A stretch of DNA of 17,537 nucleotides, from NCBI GenBank assembly GCA_900321195.1, contig ONVG01000021.1, positions 1 to 17,537 on the forward strand. Reading direction: 5' to 3'. Below the pieces are notes generated by a model. The model was not told where the DNA came from and made no database searches. It saw nothing but the letters and a program-made list of their open reading frames with translations. Shown here one piece after another: positions 1-7,938 of this stretch. Both the position numbers and the translations under genes were made by a program. Source of the DNA: an uncultured Eubacteriales bacterium. GTDB taxonomy: Bacteria > Bacillota > Clostridia > Oscillospirales > Acutalibacteraceae. The number at the start of each line of letters is the position of its first letter. Position 1 is the stretch's first letter.

Positions 1-1166
1 CTCTAAGGGGTACTGCCGGCAGCCGCGTCTACGAAAGGGACAGTGACGGCAGTGTCCGCCTTGTGTCGGAGGAAGCCGCAAGACCGGGAAATTCTATATA
101 TCTTACCATAGATGCAAGGCTGCAGGCGGCTGCGCAGAAGGCTCTGAGGGAGGCCGTACAGCAGGCAAACGATTATGCCGTACAGACCGGAGATGAAAGC
201 ATGGGCGCCGACTGCGCAGGAGGCGCTGCTGTCGTGCTGAATGTAAAGGATTTTTCGGTGCTGTGTGCGGCAAGCTATCCGTATTATGATATTTCATCAT
301 ACTATGAAGATTATGAAAAGCTTTCTGAAAGAGATGACATGCCGCTTTTTGACAGAGCATTCATGGGTGCGCTGACACCCGGCTCGACATATAAGCCGCT
401 TGTTGCATCTGCGGCACTTCAAGAGGGAAGAATAACTTCAAAGACAATTATAAGCTGTGACGGTGTATATACAAAGGAAGGGCTTTCGCTTTGGTGTATG
501 GGAGTACACGGTCAACAGGATACGGACAGTGCGCTTGTGAATTCGTGCAATGTGTTCTTTGCCGAAGCAGGCAGACTTGTGGGAATAAATAATATCAATA
601 AGTATGCAAGGCGCGCAGGTCTTGGAGTAAAAACAGGTGTGGAGATACCGGAAAGTGCGGGAACGCTTGCCGGTCCCGAATACAGTGAGCTTATGGGCTC
701 GCAGTGGTACGAAAGTTATTCTTCACCGGCGGCTATAGGTCAGTCAGACAACCAGTTCACACCGCTGCAGCTTGCAGTATATGCCGCATCTATAGCAAAT
801 AACGGAAAACGGCTGAAAGCACATGTCGTTGACAGGATAGTGTCGTATCAGGGTGATGAGCTTATATACAAAAGCGAGCCGACAGTGATTGACGATATGA
901 AAATAAGCAGGGCTAATATGAGATATATACAAAATGCAATGCTCCATGCGGCGCAGTCATATTATCCGCTTTACGGTTACGGGATAAGCGTTGCAGGCAA
1001 GACCGGAACAGCCGAAAACGGCGGCTCGGATCATGCTAATTTTATCTGTTATGCGCCGTCTGACGCTCCGCAGATAGCTGTAAGCGTAATGGTTGAACAC
1101 GGAGCAAAAAGCTTTGTTGCAATAAACGCGGCTAAAAAAATAATGGATGCGTATTTCAGACTTTGA
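1..1166 (+). CDS. Class B penicillin-binding protein, transpeptidase domain (5' end outside window)
   Basis: This is the C-terminal part of a peptidoglycan D,D-transpeptidase that cross-links cell-wall peptides outside the membrane. The reading frame is open to the left edge (first full codon at 3), so the real start lies upstream; the GTG at 63 is internal. Numbered from that GTG, all three active-site motifs are present: SxxK as STYK with nucleophile S108, SxN as SCN in NSCNVFF, and KTG as AGKTGTAEN. The stretch LRGTAGSR before them resembles the linker ahead of the transpeptidase domain in PBP2/FtsI/PbpA-type enzymes. No PASTA domain follows. Its place before minD and mgsA recalls the clostridial mreBCD-pbp2-min-rodA-mgsA cluster, so an elongation or division enzyme is likely. 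Which class B subfamily it belongs to cannot be decided without the N-terminus. Confidence 0.93.
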   Translation, partial: LRGTAGSRVYERDSDGSVRLVSEEAARPGNSIYLTIDARLQAAAQKALREAVQQANDYAVQTGDESMGADCAGGAAVVLNVKDFSVLCAASYPYYDISSYYEDYEKLSERDDMPLFDRAFMGALTPGSTYKPLVASAALQEGRITSKTIISCDGVYTKEGLSLWCMGVHGQQDTDSALVNSCNVFFAEAGRLVGINNINKYARRAGLGVKTGVEIPESAGTLAGPEYSELMGSQWYESYSSPAAIGQSDNQFTPLQLAVYAASIANNGKRLKAHVVDRIVSYQGDELIYKSEPTVIDDMKISRANMRYIQNAMLHAAQSYYPLYGYGISVAGKTGTAENGGSDHANFICYAPSDAPQIAVSVMVEHGAKSFVAINAAKKIMDAYFRL

Positions 1167-1253
1167 GCTTTTGTGTTTATATCAGCTTATTGATTTTTAA
1201 TACTATAATAAAACAATTCCGTTATTTTGTATGAAAAAAACCTAAGATGACCC

Positions 1254-1282
1254 TTGACTTTATTGAAAATGTGTGATAAGGT
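1254..1282 (+). promoter_or_regulatory. Possible sigma-A promoter before minD
   Basis: TTGACT (1254-1259), a 17-nt spacer and TAAGGT (1277-1282) preceded by an extended -10 TG. Against it, the predicted transcription start near 1289 would fall inside the minD ribosome binding site (1287-1293), leaving almost no leader. The hexamers may therefore be fortuitous, with minD transcribed from the PBP operon. Confidence 0.3.
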
Positions 1283-1303
1283 TAATAGAGAGGTATTTTG
1301 AAA

Positions 1304-2044
1304 ATGGGTAAAGTGACGGTTATAACATCCGGAAAGGGTGGAACAGGAAAATCTACGGTGACAGCAGGACTCGGCGCTGCTCTTGTAAGGAGAGGCGACC
1401 GTGTACTTGTTATTGACTGCGATGCGGGTATGAGAGGCATTGACCTTATGCTTGGCGTCAGCGGTGAGCTTGTATTCGATATTGCCGATATAATAAGCGG
1501 CAACTGCTCGCCGGCAAGCGCTATCTATCCCTGCAAGACAGTCCCCGAATTGTACATACTTCCTGCTCCGCAAAATATTCGTGACGAGATTAGTCCTTCT
1601 GTCATGAAACAGCTTGTGGACGTTCTGAAGGGACATTATGATCATATACTTGTGGATTGTCCCGCGGGTATAGGCGCCGGCTTTGAAGCATCTGCTGCGC
1701 CTGCCGACAGAGCAGTCCTTGTAACAAATCCAGAGCCTTTGTCTGTAAGAGGCTGTGATAAGGTCAGACGACAGCTGCAATATTATGACATAAAGGATAT
1801 AAGTCTTATAATAAATAAATTCAATGAACGCAGGTTCAGGAAAATGGACGCATATGAAGACCTTGATGCGGTTATTGATGAAGCCGGCGCAAGACTTTTG
1901 GGTATAGTGCCCGAAGATACTCTTGCGGCGAATGCCTCACAAAAGGGTCTGCCGATAGAGGGCAGGATACCTGCGGCATTCGCTCTTGACAGGATAGCGT
2001 CAAGGCTTGACGGGATATATGTGTCACTTCTTATCGGTCAATAG
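1304..2044 (+). CDS. minD: MinD-family (ParA/MinD) ATPase, septum-site determination
   Basis: A deviant-Walker-A P-loop ATPase of the MinD/ParA superfamily, about 246 aa. Visible are KGGTGKS (residues 11-17), the switch-like DCDAGMRG (38-45), the LPAPQ segment (86-90) and Walker B VDCPAG (117-122), in the order and spacing of MinD. In the family, ATP-bound MinD dimerises on the membrane and recruits MinC to block FtsZ at the poles. Two features are unusual. Neither minC nor minE adjoins it, and the C-terminus (LDGIYVSLLIGQ) lacks the basic amphipathic helix that normally anchors MinD to membrane. Start choice: AGAGAGG (1287-1293) lies 10 nt from ATG 1304 and 4 nt from an in-frame TTG at 1298; ATG is preferred but the call is soft. 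A divergent MinD-like ATPase with another positioning role is possible. Confidence 0.85.
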   Translation: MGKVTVITSGKGGTGKSTVTAGLGAALVRRGDRVLVIDCDAGMRGIDLMLGVSGELVFDIADIISGNCSPASAIYPCKTVPELYILPAPQNIRDEISPSVMKQLVDVLKGHYDHILVDCPAGIGAGFEASAAPADRAVLVTNPEPLSVRGCDKVRRQLQYYDIKDISLIINKFNERRFRKMDAYEDLDAVIDEAGARLLGIVPEDTLAANASQKGLPIEGRIPAAFALDRIASRLDGIYVSLLIGQ

Positions 2045-2081
2045 AGATCGGCTATAATAAACTTTATTGGGGGTAACAGAC

Positions 2082-2480
2082 ATGAATATTGCATTGATAG
2101 CTCATGATGCAAAAAAAGAACTGATGGTACAATTTTGCATAGCATACTGCGGCATACTGAGCAGACATACGCTTTGTGCGACAGGAACGACAGGAAAAAT
2201 GGTTGCAGAAGCTACGGGACTGGAGATACAGAAATTCCTCGGCGGTTCGCAGGGCGGTGATCAGCAGATCGCGGCGCGTATCGCATTCAACGAGATAGAT
2301 ATGCTTATCTTCCTCAGAGATCCGCTCGACCCGAAACCGCATGAGCCTAACGATATGAACCTTCTCAGGCTTTGCGATATGCACAATATACCTGTTGCTA
2401 CCAATATCGCTACAGGTGAAGTACTTATTCACGGCCTTGAAAGAGGCGACCTTGACTGGCGTAATATCGTCCGTTCATAA
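2082..2480 (+). CDS. mgsA: Methylglyoxal synthase
   Basis: Converts dihydroxyacetone phosphate to methylglyoxal and phosphate, the glycolytic bypass used when phosphate is scarce. The protein is 132 aa, close to the B. subtilis enzyme. IALIAHD at the N-terminus supplies H8/D9 (E. coli H19/D20). ATGTTG (33-38) is the phosphate-binding loop. GGDQQ holds D60, equivalent to the catalytic base D71 of E. coli, and FLRDP holds D80 (E. coli D91). H87 in the PHEPN loop corresponds to H98. The position equivalent to E. coli D101 is N90 here, followed by an Asp. Start: GGGGG at 2069-2073 sits 8 nt before ATG 2082; an in-frame TTG at 2067 overlaps this ribosome binding site and is rejected. The gene lies 37 nt after minD and ends at a terminator, matching the mgsA position of clostridial mre/min clusters. 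Confidence 0.95.
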   Translation: MNIALIAHDAKKELMVQFCIAYCGILSRHTLCATGTTGKMVAEATGLEIQKFLGGSQGGDQQIAARIAFNEIDMLIFLRDPLDPKPHEPNDMNLLRLCDMHNIPVATNIATGEVLIHGLERGDLDWRNIVRS

Positions 2481-2499
2481 TTATAAGAACATATTAAAC

Positions 2500-2529
2500 A
2501 AAGGACCGCAATTATGCTGCGGTCTTTTT
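2500..2529 (+). terminator. Rho-independent terminator after mgsA
   Basis: GACCGCA (2504-2510) pairs with TGCGGTC (2518-2524) over a 7-nt loop, with extra A-U/G-U pairs at the base and a TTTTT run at 2525-2529. It ends the pbp-minD-mgsA unit. Confidence 0.88.
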
Positions 2530-2558
2530 GTTGTTATGTATGATTTTTTCCTTTACTA

Positions 2559-2586
2559 TTGAAATACCATGTGGTTTCGATATAAT
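2559..2586 (+). promoter_or_regulatory. Sigma-A-type promoter for the decarboxylase gene
   Basis: TTGAAA (2559-2564), a 16-nt spacer and a perfect TATAAT (2581-2586), placed just after the mgsA terminator. A start near 2593 leaves a short leader containing AAAAGGAG (2600-2607). Confidence 0.72.
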
Positions 2587-2606
2587 ATGGAGAAAAAGTA
2601 AAAGGA

Positions 2607-3935
2607 GTGTTAACAGCGGATATTTCAATATATAAAGGTCTTATGAACCATAAGGAAAAAGAATTTTCATCCTTCCATACACCCGGACATAAATGCTCGG
2701 ATATACTTCCGCAGGAGCTTTTAAGGCTCGACTTTACAGAGCTTCCCGATACGGATTCGCTTTATGAGGCTGACGGTATAATACTGAATACCGAAAAAAG
2801 ACTTGAAAGGCTTTTCGGCACAAAACGGACGCTTATTTCTTCGGGCGGCTGTACGCTTGCAATACAGACTATGCTCATGCTTGCATCAAGGCGCGGAAAA
2901 AAGATGCTTTTTACAAGGAATATACACAGGAGCGCAGTAAACACATGCGTACTTGCAGGTATAGAGCCTGTATGGATAATGCCTAAGTCTGACAGCGCAT
3001 TTTTTACGGGCAGGATAACAGCTGAAGATGCCGATAAGGCTTTTTCGGAAAATCCCGATGCATCTGCGCTTTATGTGACAAGTCCGGATTATTACGGGGA
3101 AATATCGGATATAAAAGGACTTGCTGGTGTCTGTCATAAATACGGGAAGCTTCTTCTTGTTGACAATGCACATGGGTCACATCTTGCATTCTGTCATAAA
3201 AATATGCACCCTATAGCTCTGGGCGCTGACATGTCGGCTTGTTCGCTCCATAAAACACTTCCTGTGCTTACAGGCGGCGCAGTACTTAATATTGCGGATG
3301 AAGAGCTTTCCGTACATGCAAAGCAGACTATGGTGCTTTTCGGTTCGACAAGTCCTTCATATGTTATAATGGCTTCTGTAGATATCTGCTGTGACTATCT
3401 TGAAAAACACAGGGATGAGTACTCACGGCTTGAAGAAAGGACAGGAAAAATAAAGCGCCTTGCGGAAGAAAGAGGTCTTGTAATGCCGTCAGGACTATGT
3501 GACCCGCTAAGAGTATGTATAAATACCTCGTGCGCAGGTATATCTCCCGATGAACAGACGGACTTTTTCCAAAGTTTTAAGGTCGAGCCTGAATTCTGTG
3601 ACGGAGAGAATGCAGTGTTTATTTGTACGCCGTTCAACAGTGATACAGACTTTGAAAGACTTGAGGCCGCTGTAGGTTCTCTTTGCGGAAACGGCAGTAA
3701 CAAAAAGCCTGAGAGGATATCACTTCCCGAATGTGTTGCTATGCCTCGTGAGGCTGTCTTTTCGGAAACAAAAAGAGTTGCCGTTAAAAATTCACTCGGT
3801 CTTGTTTCGGCTGAGAGCGCATGCCCGTGTCCGCCGGGAGTTCCTGTAGTTATGCCGGGTGAAAGAATAGATGAAAACGTTATCAGCAGTCTTTGCAGAT
3901 ATGGTATATGTGATATACTTTGCTGTGCAGACTGA
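2607..3935 (+). CDS. Orn/Lys/Arg decarboxylase-family PLP enzyme (fold type I)
   Basis: A member of the pyridoxal-phosphate amino-acid decarboxylase family that includes SpeA, CadA and SpeC, about 442 aa, the short Firmicutes form without the large wing domain. Visible are FHTPGHK (23-29), the SSGGCT loop (78-83), VDNAHGSH with the PLP-contacting Asp186, and SLHKTLP with K216, the expected Schiff-base lysine. The C-terminal PCPPGVPVVMPGE (about 408-420) is typical of the small C-terminal domain. Expected products are agmatine, cadaverine or another polyamine precursor; the substrate cannot be told from sequence. The start is awkward: family alignment needs the ISIYKGL segment, so translation should begin near GTG 2607, yet that GTG overlaps the only good ribosome binding site (2600-2607). 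ATG 2643, with AAAGG 4 nt upstream, would cut conserved N-terminal sequence. Confidence 0.88.
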   Translation: MLTADISIYKGLMNHKEKEFSSFHTPGHKCSDILPQELLRLDFTELPDTDSLYEADGIILNTEKRLERLFGTKRTLISSGGCTLAIQTMLMLASRRGKKMLFTRNIHRSAVNTCVLAGIEPVWIMPKSDSAFFTGRITAEDADKAFSENPDASALYVTSPDYYGEISDIKGLAGVCHKYGKLLLVDNAHGSHLAFCHKNMHPIALGADMSACSLHKTLPVLTGGAVLNIADEELSVHAKQTMVLFGSTSPSYVIMASVDICCDYLEKHRDEYSRLEERTGKIKRLAEERGLVMPSGLCDPLRVCINTSCAGISPDEQTDFFQSFKVEPEFCDGENAVFICTPFNSDTDFERLEAAVGSLCGNGSNKKPERISLPECVAMPREAVFSETKRVAVKNSLGLVSAESACPCPPGVPVVMPGERIDENVISSLCRYGICDILCCAD

Positions 3936-3958
3936 TAATAAAGAATAGGAGTATGTCA

Positions 3959-4432
3959 ATGAAAAATAATGTAATGAGAGTGTCTGACGTTATATGTACC
4001 GGATGCTCCGCGTGTATGAATGTATGTCCTGTTGATGCTGTGAAAATGCAGTATAACGCAGAAGGCTTTCTCATGCCGCTTGTCGATGATGATAAATGTA
4101 TAGACTGCGGAGAATGTACGGAAAAATGCCCTGCTTTGAATACTCAGTATAAAAATAAAGAGACCCCGAAAATATTCGCTGTTATGGCGGAAGATGATAT
4201 ACGTATGAAAAGCTCGTCGGGCGGCGTGTTCACATTGCTTGCAGAAGAAATTTTAGATCAGGGCGGTCTTGTATGCGGTGCGGCTTTCGATGATGATTTC
4301 AGGCTTTCTCATGTTGTCATAGACTCAAAGGATAAGCTTGAGCCGCTCAAAAATTCAAAGTATGCACAGTGCAGTGTTGACTATACATACCGTAAGAGTT
4401 CACAGGCACTCCCTGTCAGGTGGCAGGAATAA
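3959..4432 (+). CDS. Broken gene, 5' part: 2x[4Fe-4S] ferredoxin domain plus start of FrhB/FdhB-like domain
   Basis: N-terminal fragment of a coenzyme F420 hydrogenase/dehydrogenase beta-subunit-like protein. Two 4Fe-4S motifs are clear: CTGCSACMNVCP and CIDCGECTEKCP. Next come SSSGGVF and LKNSKYAQ, typical of the FrhB N-terminal region. After DYTYRK (codons to 4396) the frame leaves homology and stops at 4432. The expected continuation, FTGTPCQVAGIKS, is in another frame from 4399, so the gene is interrupted (see findings). Start: AGGAG (3947-3951) lies 7 nt before ATG 3959; the ATG at 3953 is too close to it. The gene follows the decarboxylase stop by 23 nt with no terminator, so co-transcription is likely. 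Firmicutes generally lack F420, so the family name need not describe the electron partner. The fragment alone is probably non-functional. Confidence 0.85.
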   Translation: MKNNVMRVSDVICTGCSACMNVCPVDAVKMQYNAEGFLMPLVDDDKCIDCGECTEKCPALNTQYKNKETPKIFAVMAEDDIRMKSSSGGVFTLLAEEILDQGGLVCGAAFDDDFRLSHVVIDSKDKLEPLKNSKYAQCSVDYTYRKSSQALPVRWQE

Positions 4433-6744
4433 AGTCGTATATCGGTGACGGTTATGACGGACTTTATACTGTCGATATACTTTGTCACGGAGTACCGTCA
4501 GAGCTTGTTTTCAGAAAGTATATCGAGGAGGTATCTGTTAAGCATACCGGCAAGGTATCTCCATTGAAGGATATCAAATTCAGAAACAAGGATTTCGGCT
4601 GGAACTGCAAGTCGATACACCTTGAATTTGAAGGCTGTGATAAGCCCTATGACAAGAGCGAAGAGGGCGGAGACATGTTTGAATTCGTGTATCATAAGAA
4701 CCTCATGCTCAGAAAAAGCTGCTCAAAGTGTAAGTTTGCCGTATATCCCCGTCAGGGAGATCTTTCAATGGGTGATTACTGGGGCATAACCAAGCTTGAC
4801 AAGACTATGAACGACAGAAAGGGTACCTCTATAGTTTTTGTAAACAATGATAAGGGTATGCAGCTTTTATCATGGATATGTGACAGCTTCAAGAGATTCA
4901 AGGAAATGAATGTTTCTCCCAAGAGTATAAAGAACCGTATAAAATCAGATATCCCTGTGAACAGGCAGAGAGAGCGCTTCCTGAAAATGCTCAGGACAAA
5001 GACGCTTGAAGAAGCCATAGATTTTGTAAAGACAGAGCATTTTGATATAGGACTTGTCGGCAATTTTTACGCAAGCAATTTCGGCGGAACTATGACACAG
5101 CTTGCGCTTTATCATGTACTTGAAGATATGGGATATTCAGTGCTTATGATAGAAAGACCTAAAAATGCGCCGGGCGCAGCGTCAATGCAGGGAAATCTTG
5201 ATAAGCTTTATATAGAATATCCTTATCCGCGTTATGCAGTATCGCCTATGTATGAAAACAAGCTTATGATGCGTGAGCTGAATGAAAAGTGCGATACGTT
5301 TGTTGTCGGCTCCGACCAGCTTTTCCAGTACACGCTTTACAGGATTTTAGGGGAGTTCACTGCGCTTGACTGGGTAAATGATACAAAGAAGAAAATAGCC
5401 TATGCAGCTTCCTTCGGACATGATAAGATATGGGGCGAGCCTGATATACACAGTGAGATGGCTTACTTCATGCAGAAGTTTGATGCATTTTCTGTGCGTG
5501 AGGAGGACGGCGTTGATATTGCAAGGGATAATTACGGAGTAAATGCAGAACATGTGCTTGACCCTGTTTTCCTTTGTGATACCAAGCATTACTGCGAGCT
5601 TGCAGAAAAGTCTGAAAGAGTACTTCCCGAAAGATATATCGGCGGATATATACTTGACCCGTCGGAAGAAAAACAGCGCATAATAAAATATGCTGTGGAA
5701 AAGACCGGACTTCCGGTCGAGATATTCTCTGAATATCTTGCGTCAAAGGATTATATTGCGCCTCTGGGAGATATTGATGTTCCTGAGCTTAAAACCGAGG
5801 AGCGTTTGCAGAACATAATGAATTCCGAGCTGTTCATAACAGACTCTTTTCACGGCACATGCTTTGCTGTCATAATGAAAAAGCCGTTTATATGCATACT
5901 CAATAACAGAAGGGGAGCAAGCAGGTTCACATCACTGCTTTCAATGCTTCATCTTGAAAACAGACTGGTGACTTCTGAAAAGGAGCTTGACAGACCTGAG
6001 CTTTTCGAGCCTATAGATTATGATGCGGTATATGATATACTCGATAAAGAAAAGGAAAGGTGTATAAAATGGCTTGCTGATGCGCTGAAAAAGCCTAAAG
6101 TAAAGGCTTTTTCCGATTATGATATGATGCTCAGGCTCAAAGCGGATTCCGAAAGAGACGAGCTTATGAAAATAATACAGGAGCAGAACGAAAAGATAGA
6201 CTCGCTTGAAAATCTTATACTCTCATTTATGGGAATGGATATGAATTCGCTTACATCTATAATAGATATTATCGACTATCTTGATGAGCTTAAAAAGGAA
6301 AAGAGCGGTAAGATAATAGTTATATCCGTTAAGGAAACTACAGGACTTAATCTCAGCGCAAATATTGCCGTGAGACTGAAGGATGGCTTCGGACTTGCAA
6401 ATTATCTTGAGGATAAGCAGGACAGACCCTATATAGCTGTTATCGATGACGGTACCGCGAAATATGAGCAGCTTGGAGATAATGATGATGAAGTATCCTA
6501 CAGCGGTAATGTTTCCGGACATGAGCTTGCTGTAATGAGCCGTGCGGGAGATGAGGACAGCAGCTCTGTAATAAAAATAGACGGAACAGATCATTCTATG
6601 AATAAGCGCGGATTGAACATAGTTGTATTTGACAAGCTGACAGACAGTGTTATCGATTCAGTAGCTTTTGATACAAACCAGTCAAGCGCTTTCTGCTTGC
6701 GAAATAATGAGATGACCTTAGAGGAGAATGACTATGAAGTTTGA
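4396..6744 (+). pseudogene. Broken gene, 3' part: FrhB/FdhB C-terminal domain, polysaccharide pyruvyl transferase and ILEI-like C-terminal module
   Basis: The main part of the gene interrupted near 4396; the first in-frame start is GTG 4420, which has no ribosome binding site. Numbered from 4420: 1-200 is the FrhB/FdhB C-terminal domain (DILCHGVPS 19-27, CSKC 101-104, GDYWGI 118-123). 208-520 is a polysaccharide pyruvyl transferase (WcaK/CsaB type), with DIGLVGNFYASNFGG at 209-223, VVGSDQ at 295-300 and TDSFHGT at 474-480. About 570-628 is helical, perhaps coiled coil. About 630-755 resembles an ILEI/FAM3-type module, with YIAVIDDGT at 671-679 and NKRGLNIVV...IDSVAFDT at 728-752. Intact relatives would join a redox domain to ketal-pyruvate transfer onto glycans or glycopolymers. 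The reading frame after the break is clean for over 770 codons, so the lesion looks recent. The acyltransferase start overlaps its 3' end by 11 nt. Confidence 0.8.
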
Positions 6745-7879
6745 TAAAAACGATACCCTTGCGGTAAAGGGTTTAGCTATATTGTTTATGATACAGCATC
6801 ATGGGTTTTTGTCTCCCGACAGATTTGAAGGGATGACTGTAAACTTTAGTCCGTTTTCTCAGCTTGATATAGTTACCATATCAAATTTTCTTAAAATATG
6901 CGTAGGCATGTATGTGTTTCTGAGCGGATACGGACTTACCATATCGCTTAAAAAATACGGGAATGACGGGACTCTCAGCGGCAGACAGTACAAGGATTAT
7001 CTTTACCGCAGATTATGGAAGCTTATGACAGGATTCTGGGTGATATATCTGCTGGGATTCATATTCTCGATATTTATAAACAGCAGAGTAGAGACGGTAT
7101 ATTTCTCAAAGGATATAACAACGGGCATCTACAGTATATTTACAGATTTTACCGGACTTGCATATCTGTTCAATACGCCGACGCTTAACGGTACATGGTG
7201 GTATATGACGCTTGCTATATTCATAATACTTGTACTTCCGTTTATTGCGAATATGAGCAGAAAGTATGGCCCTATGTTTATGATGCTGCTGTGTATATTT
7301 GTTCCGAGGATAATATCATTTTATGTTCAGCTCCAGCCCGACAGCAAGGCTAATATTTCACGCTGGTTCTTTGCGGCAGTTTTAGGCGTAGTTTTTGCGC
7401 AGTATGATGTGCTTGCAAAAGCTAAGGGCTTTATGATAACCAAGAACAAGTATATCAGCAAAGCGATAAAGTTCGTTGTTCTTACAGCTTTGCTTATAGG
7501 ACTTTATTATATGAGAGTAATGCTTCACAAGAAAGGCTATTCGTCAAACGCCTATGAGCTTACAGATAATATAATTCCGGTATATATTGTATATTACTGT
7601 TATGAATTCATTGTCGGCATACCTGGACTCAGACAGGTATTGTGCTTTTTAGGAGTGCATTCTATGAACATATTCCTTTTGCATACATTTATAAGACAAT
7701 ATTTTCTGAGAGAATTTGTTTATTCTGTGCAGCATTTTGCACTCGTTACACTTTTAGTCCTTGCGCTTTCGCTTGCAATATCGGTCATAATAGAGCTTAT
7801 AAAGAAGTATTCGGGCTTCAATAAAATGGTGGGATATATTGACAAGAAGATAGCTGAAAAGGTATCCGCCGCCTCTTGA
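6734..7879 (+). CDS. Membrane acyltransferase, acyltransferase-3 family (OafA/WecH-like)
   Basis: An integral-membrane protein of about 381 aa with roughly ten hydrophobic segments, fitting the acyltransferase-3 fold that O-acetylates or otherwise acylates surface polysaccharides. The N-terminal DTLAVKGLAILFMIQHH carries the His pair expected in the first membrane helix (family pattern RxxAxxxVxxxH). FLSGYGLT and the NGTWWYM segment, family-like in position, follow. The C-terminal HSMNIFLLHTFIRQYF helix is also typical. Start: GGAG (6723-6726) lies 7 nt before ATG 6734; ATG 6728 is too close. The start overlaps the end of the pyruvyl transferase gene, which suggests translational coupling and a shared glycan-modification role. 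The frameshift upstream may reduce coupled translation of this otherwise intact gene. The substrate is unknown. Confidence 0.85.
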   Translation: MKFDKNDTLAVKGLAILFMIQHHGFLSPDRFEGMTVNFSPFSQLDIVTISNFLKICVGMYVFLSGYGLTISLKKYGNDGTLSGRQYKDYLYRRLWKLMTGFWVIYLLGFIFSIFINSRVETVYFSKDITTGIYSIFTDFTGLAYLFNTPTLNGTWWYMTLAIFIILVLPFIANMSRKYGPMFMMLLCIFVPRIISFYVQLQPDSKANISRWFFAAVLGVVFAQYDVLAKAKGFMITKNKYISKAIKFVVLTALLIGLYYMRVMLHKKGYSSNAYELTDNIIPVYIVYYCYEFIVGIPGLRQVLCFLGVHSMNIFLLHTFIRQYFLREFVYSVQHFALVTLLVLALSLAISVIIELIKKYSGFNKMVGYIDKKIAEKVSAAS

Positions 7880-7903
7880 CAAAAGTGAGTGCCGTGATAT
7901 ATC
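7876..7903 (+). promoter_or_regulatory. Promoter for the Rpn-family nuclease gene
   Basis: A perfect TTGACA (7876-7881) overlaps the acyltransferase stop codon, followed by a 16-nt spacer and TATATC (7898-7903) with an extended -10 TG at 7895-7896. The following AT-rich stretch contains palindromic GATATATC and near-repeats of ATATAT up to 7920. Confidence 0.5.
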
Positions 7904-7938
7904 ATATATACAGGATATATTGATTGGACGTGATACCC

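Noticed and set aside
1187..1780. A 197-codon open frame on the minus strand across the minD start region
   Set aside because: It overlaps minD, which has clear family motifs. The translated product shows no recognisable domain and there is no convincing ribosome binding site. It is a shadow frame.
2053..2058. TATAAT between minD and mgsA as a separate mgsA promoter
   Set aside because: The -10 hexamer is perfect but no acceptable -35 lies 16-18 nt upstream, and the genes are only 37 nt apart, so co-transcription is the simpler reading.
4420..4431. GTG 4420 as a genuine start of an independent pyruvyl transferase gene
   Set aside because: There is no Shine-Dalgarno ahead of it, and homologous sequence (FTGTPCQ) continues upstream in the same frame to 4399, which shows the reading frame belongs to the interrupted gene.
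7900..7923. AT-rich ATATAT near-repeats before the Rpn gene as insertion-sequence terminal repeats
   Set aside because: The repeats are short and low-complexity, with no matching inverted copy after the gene at 8896-8960.
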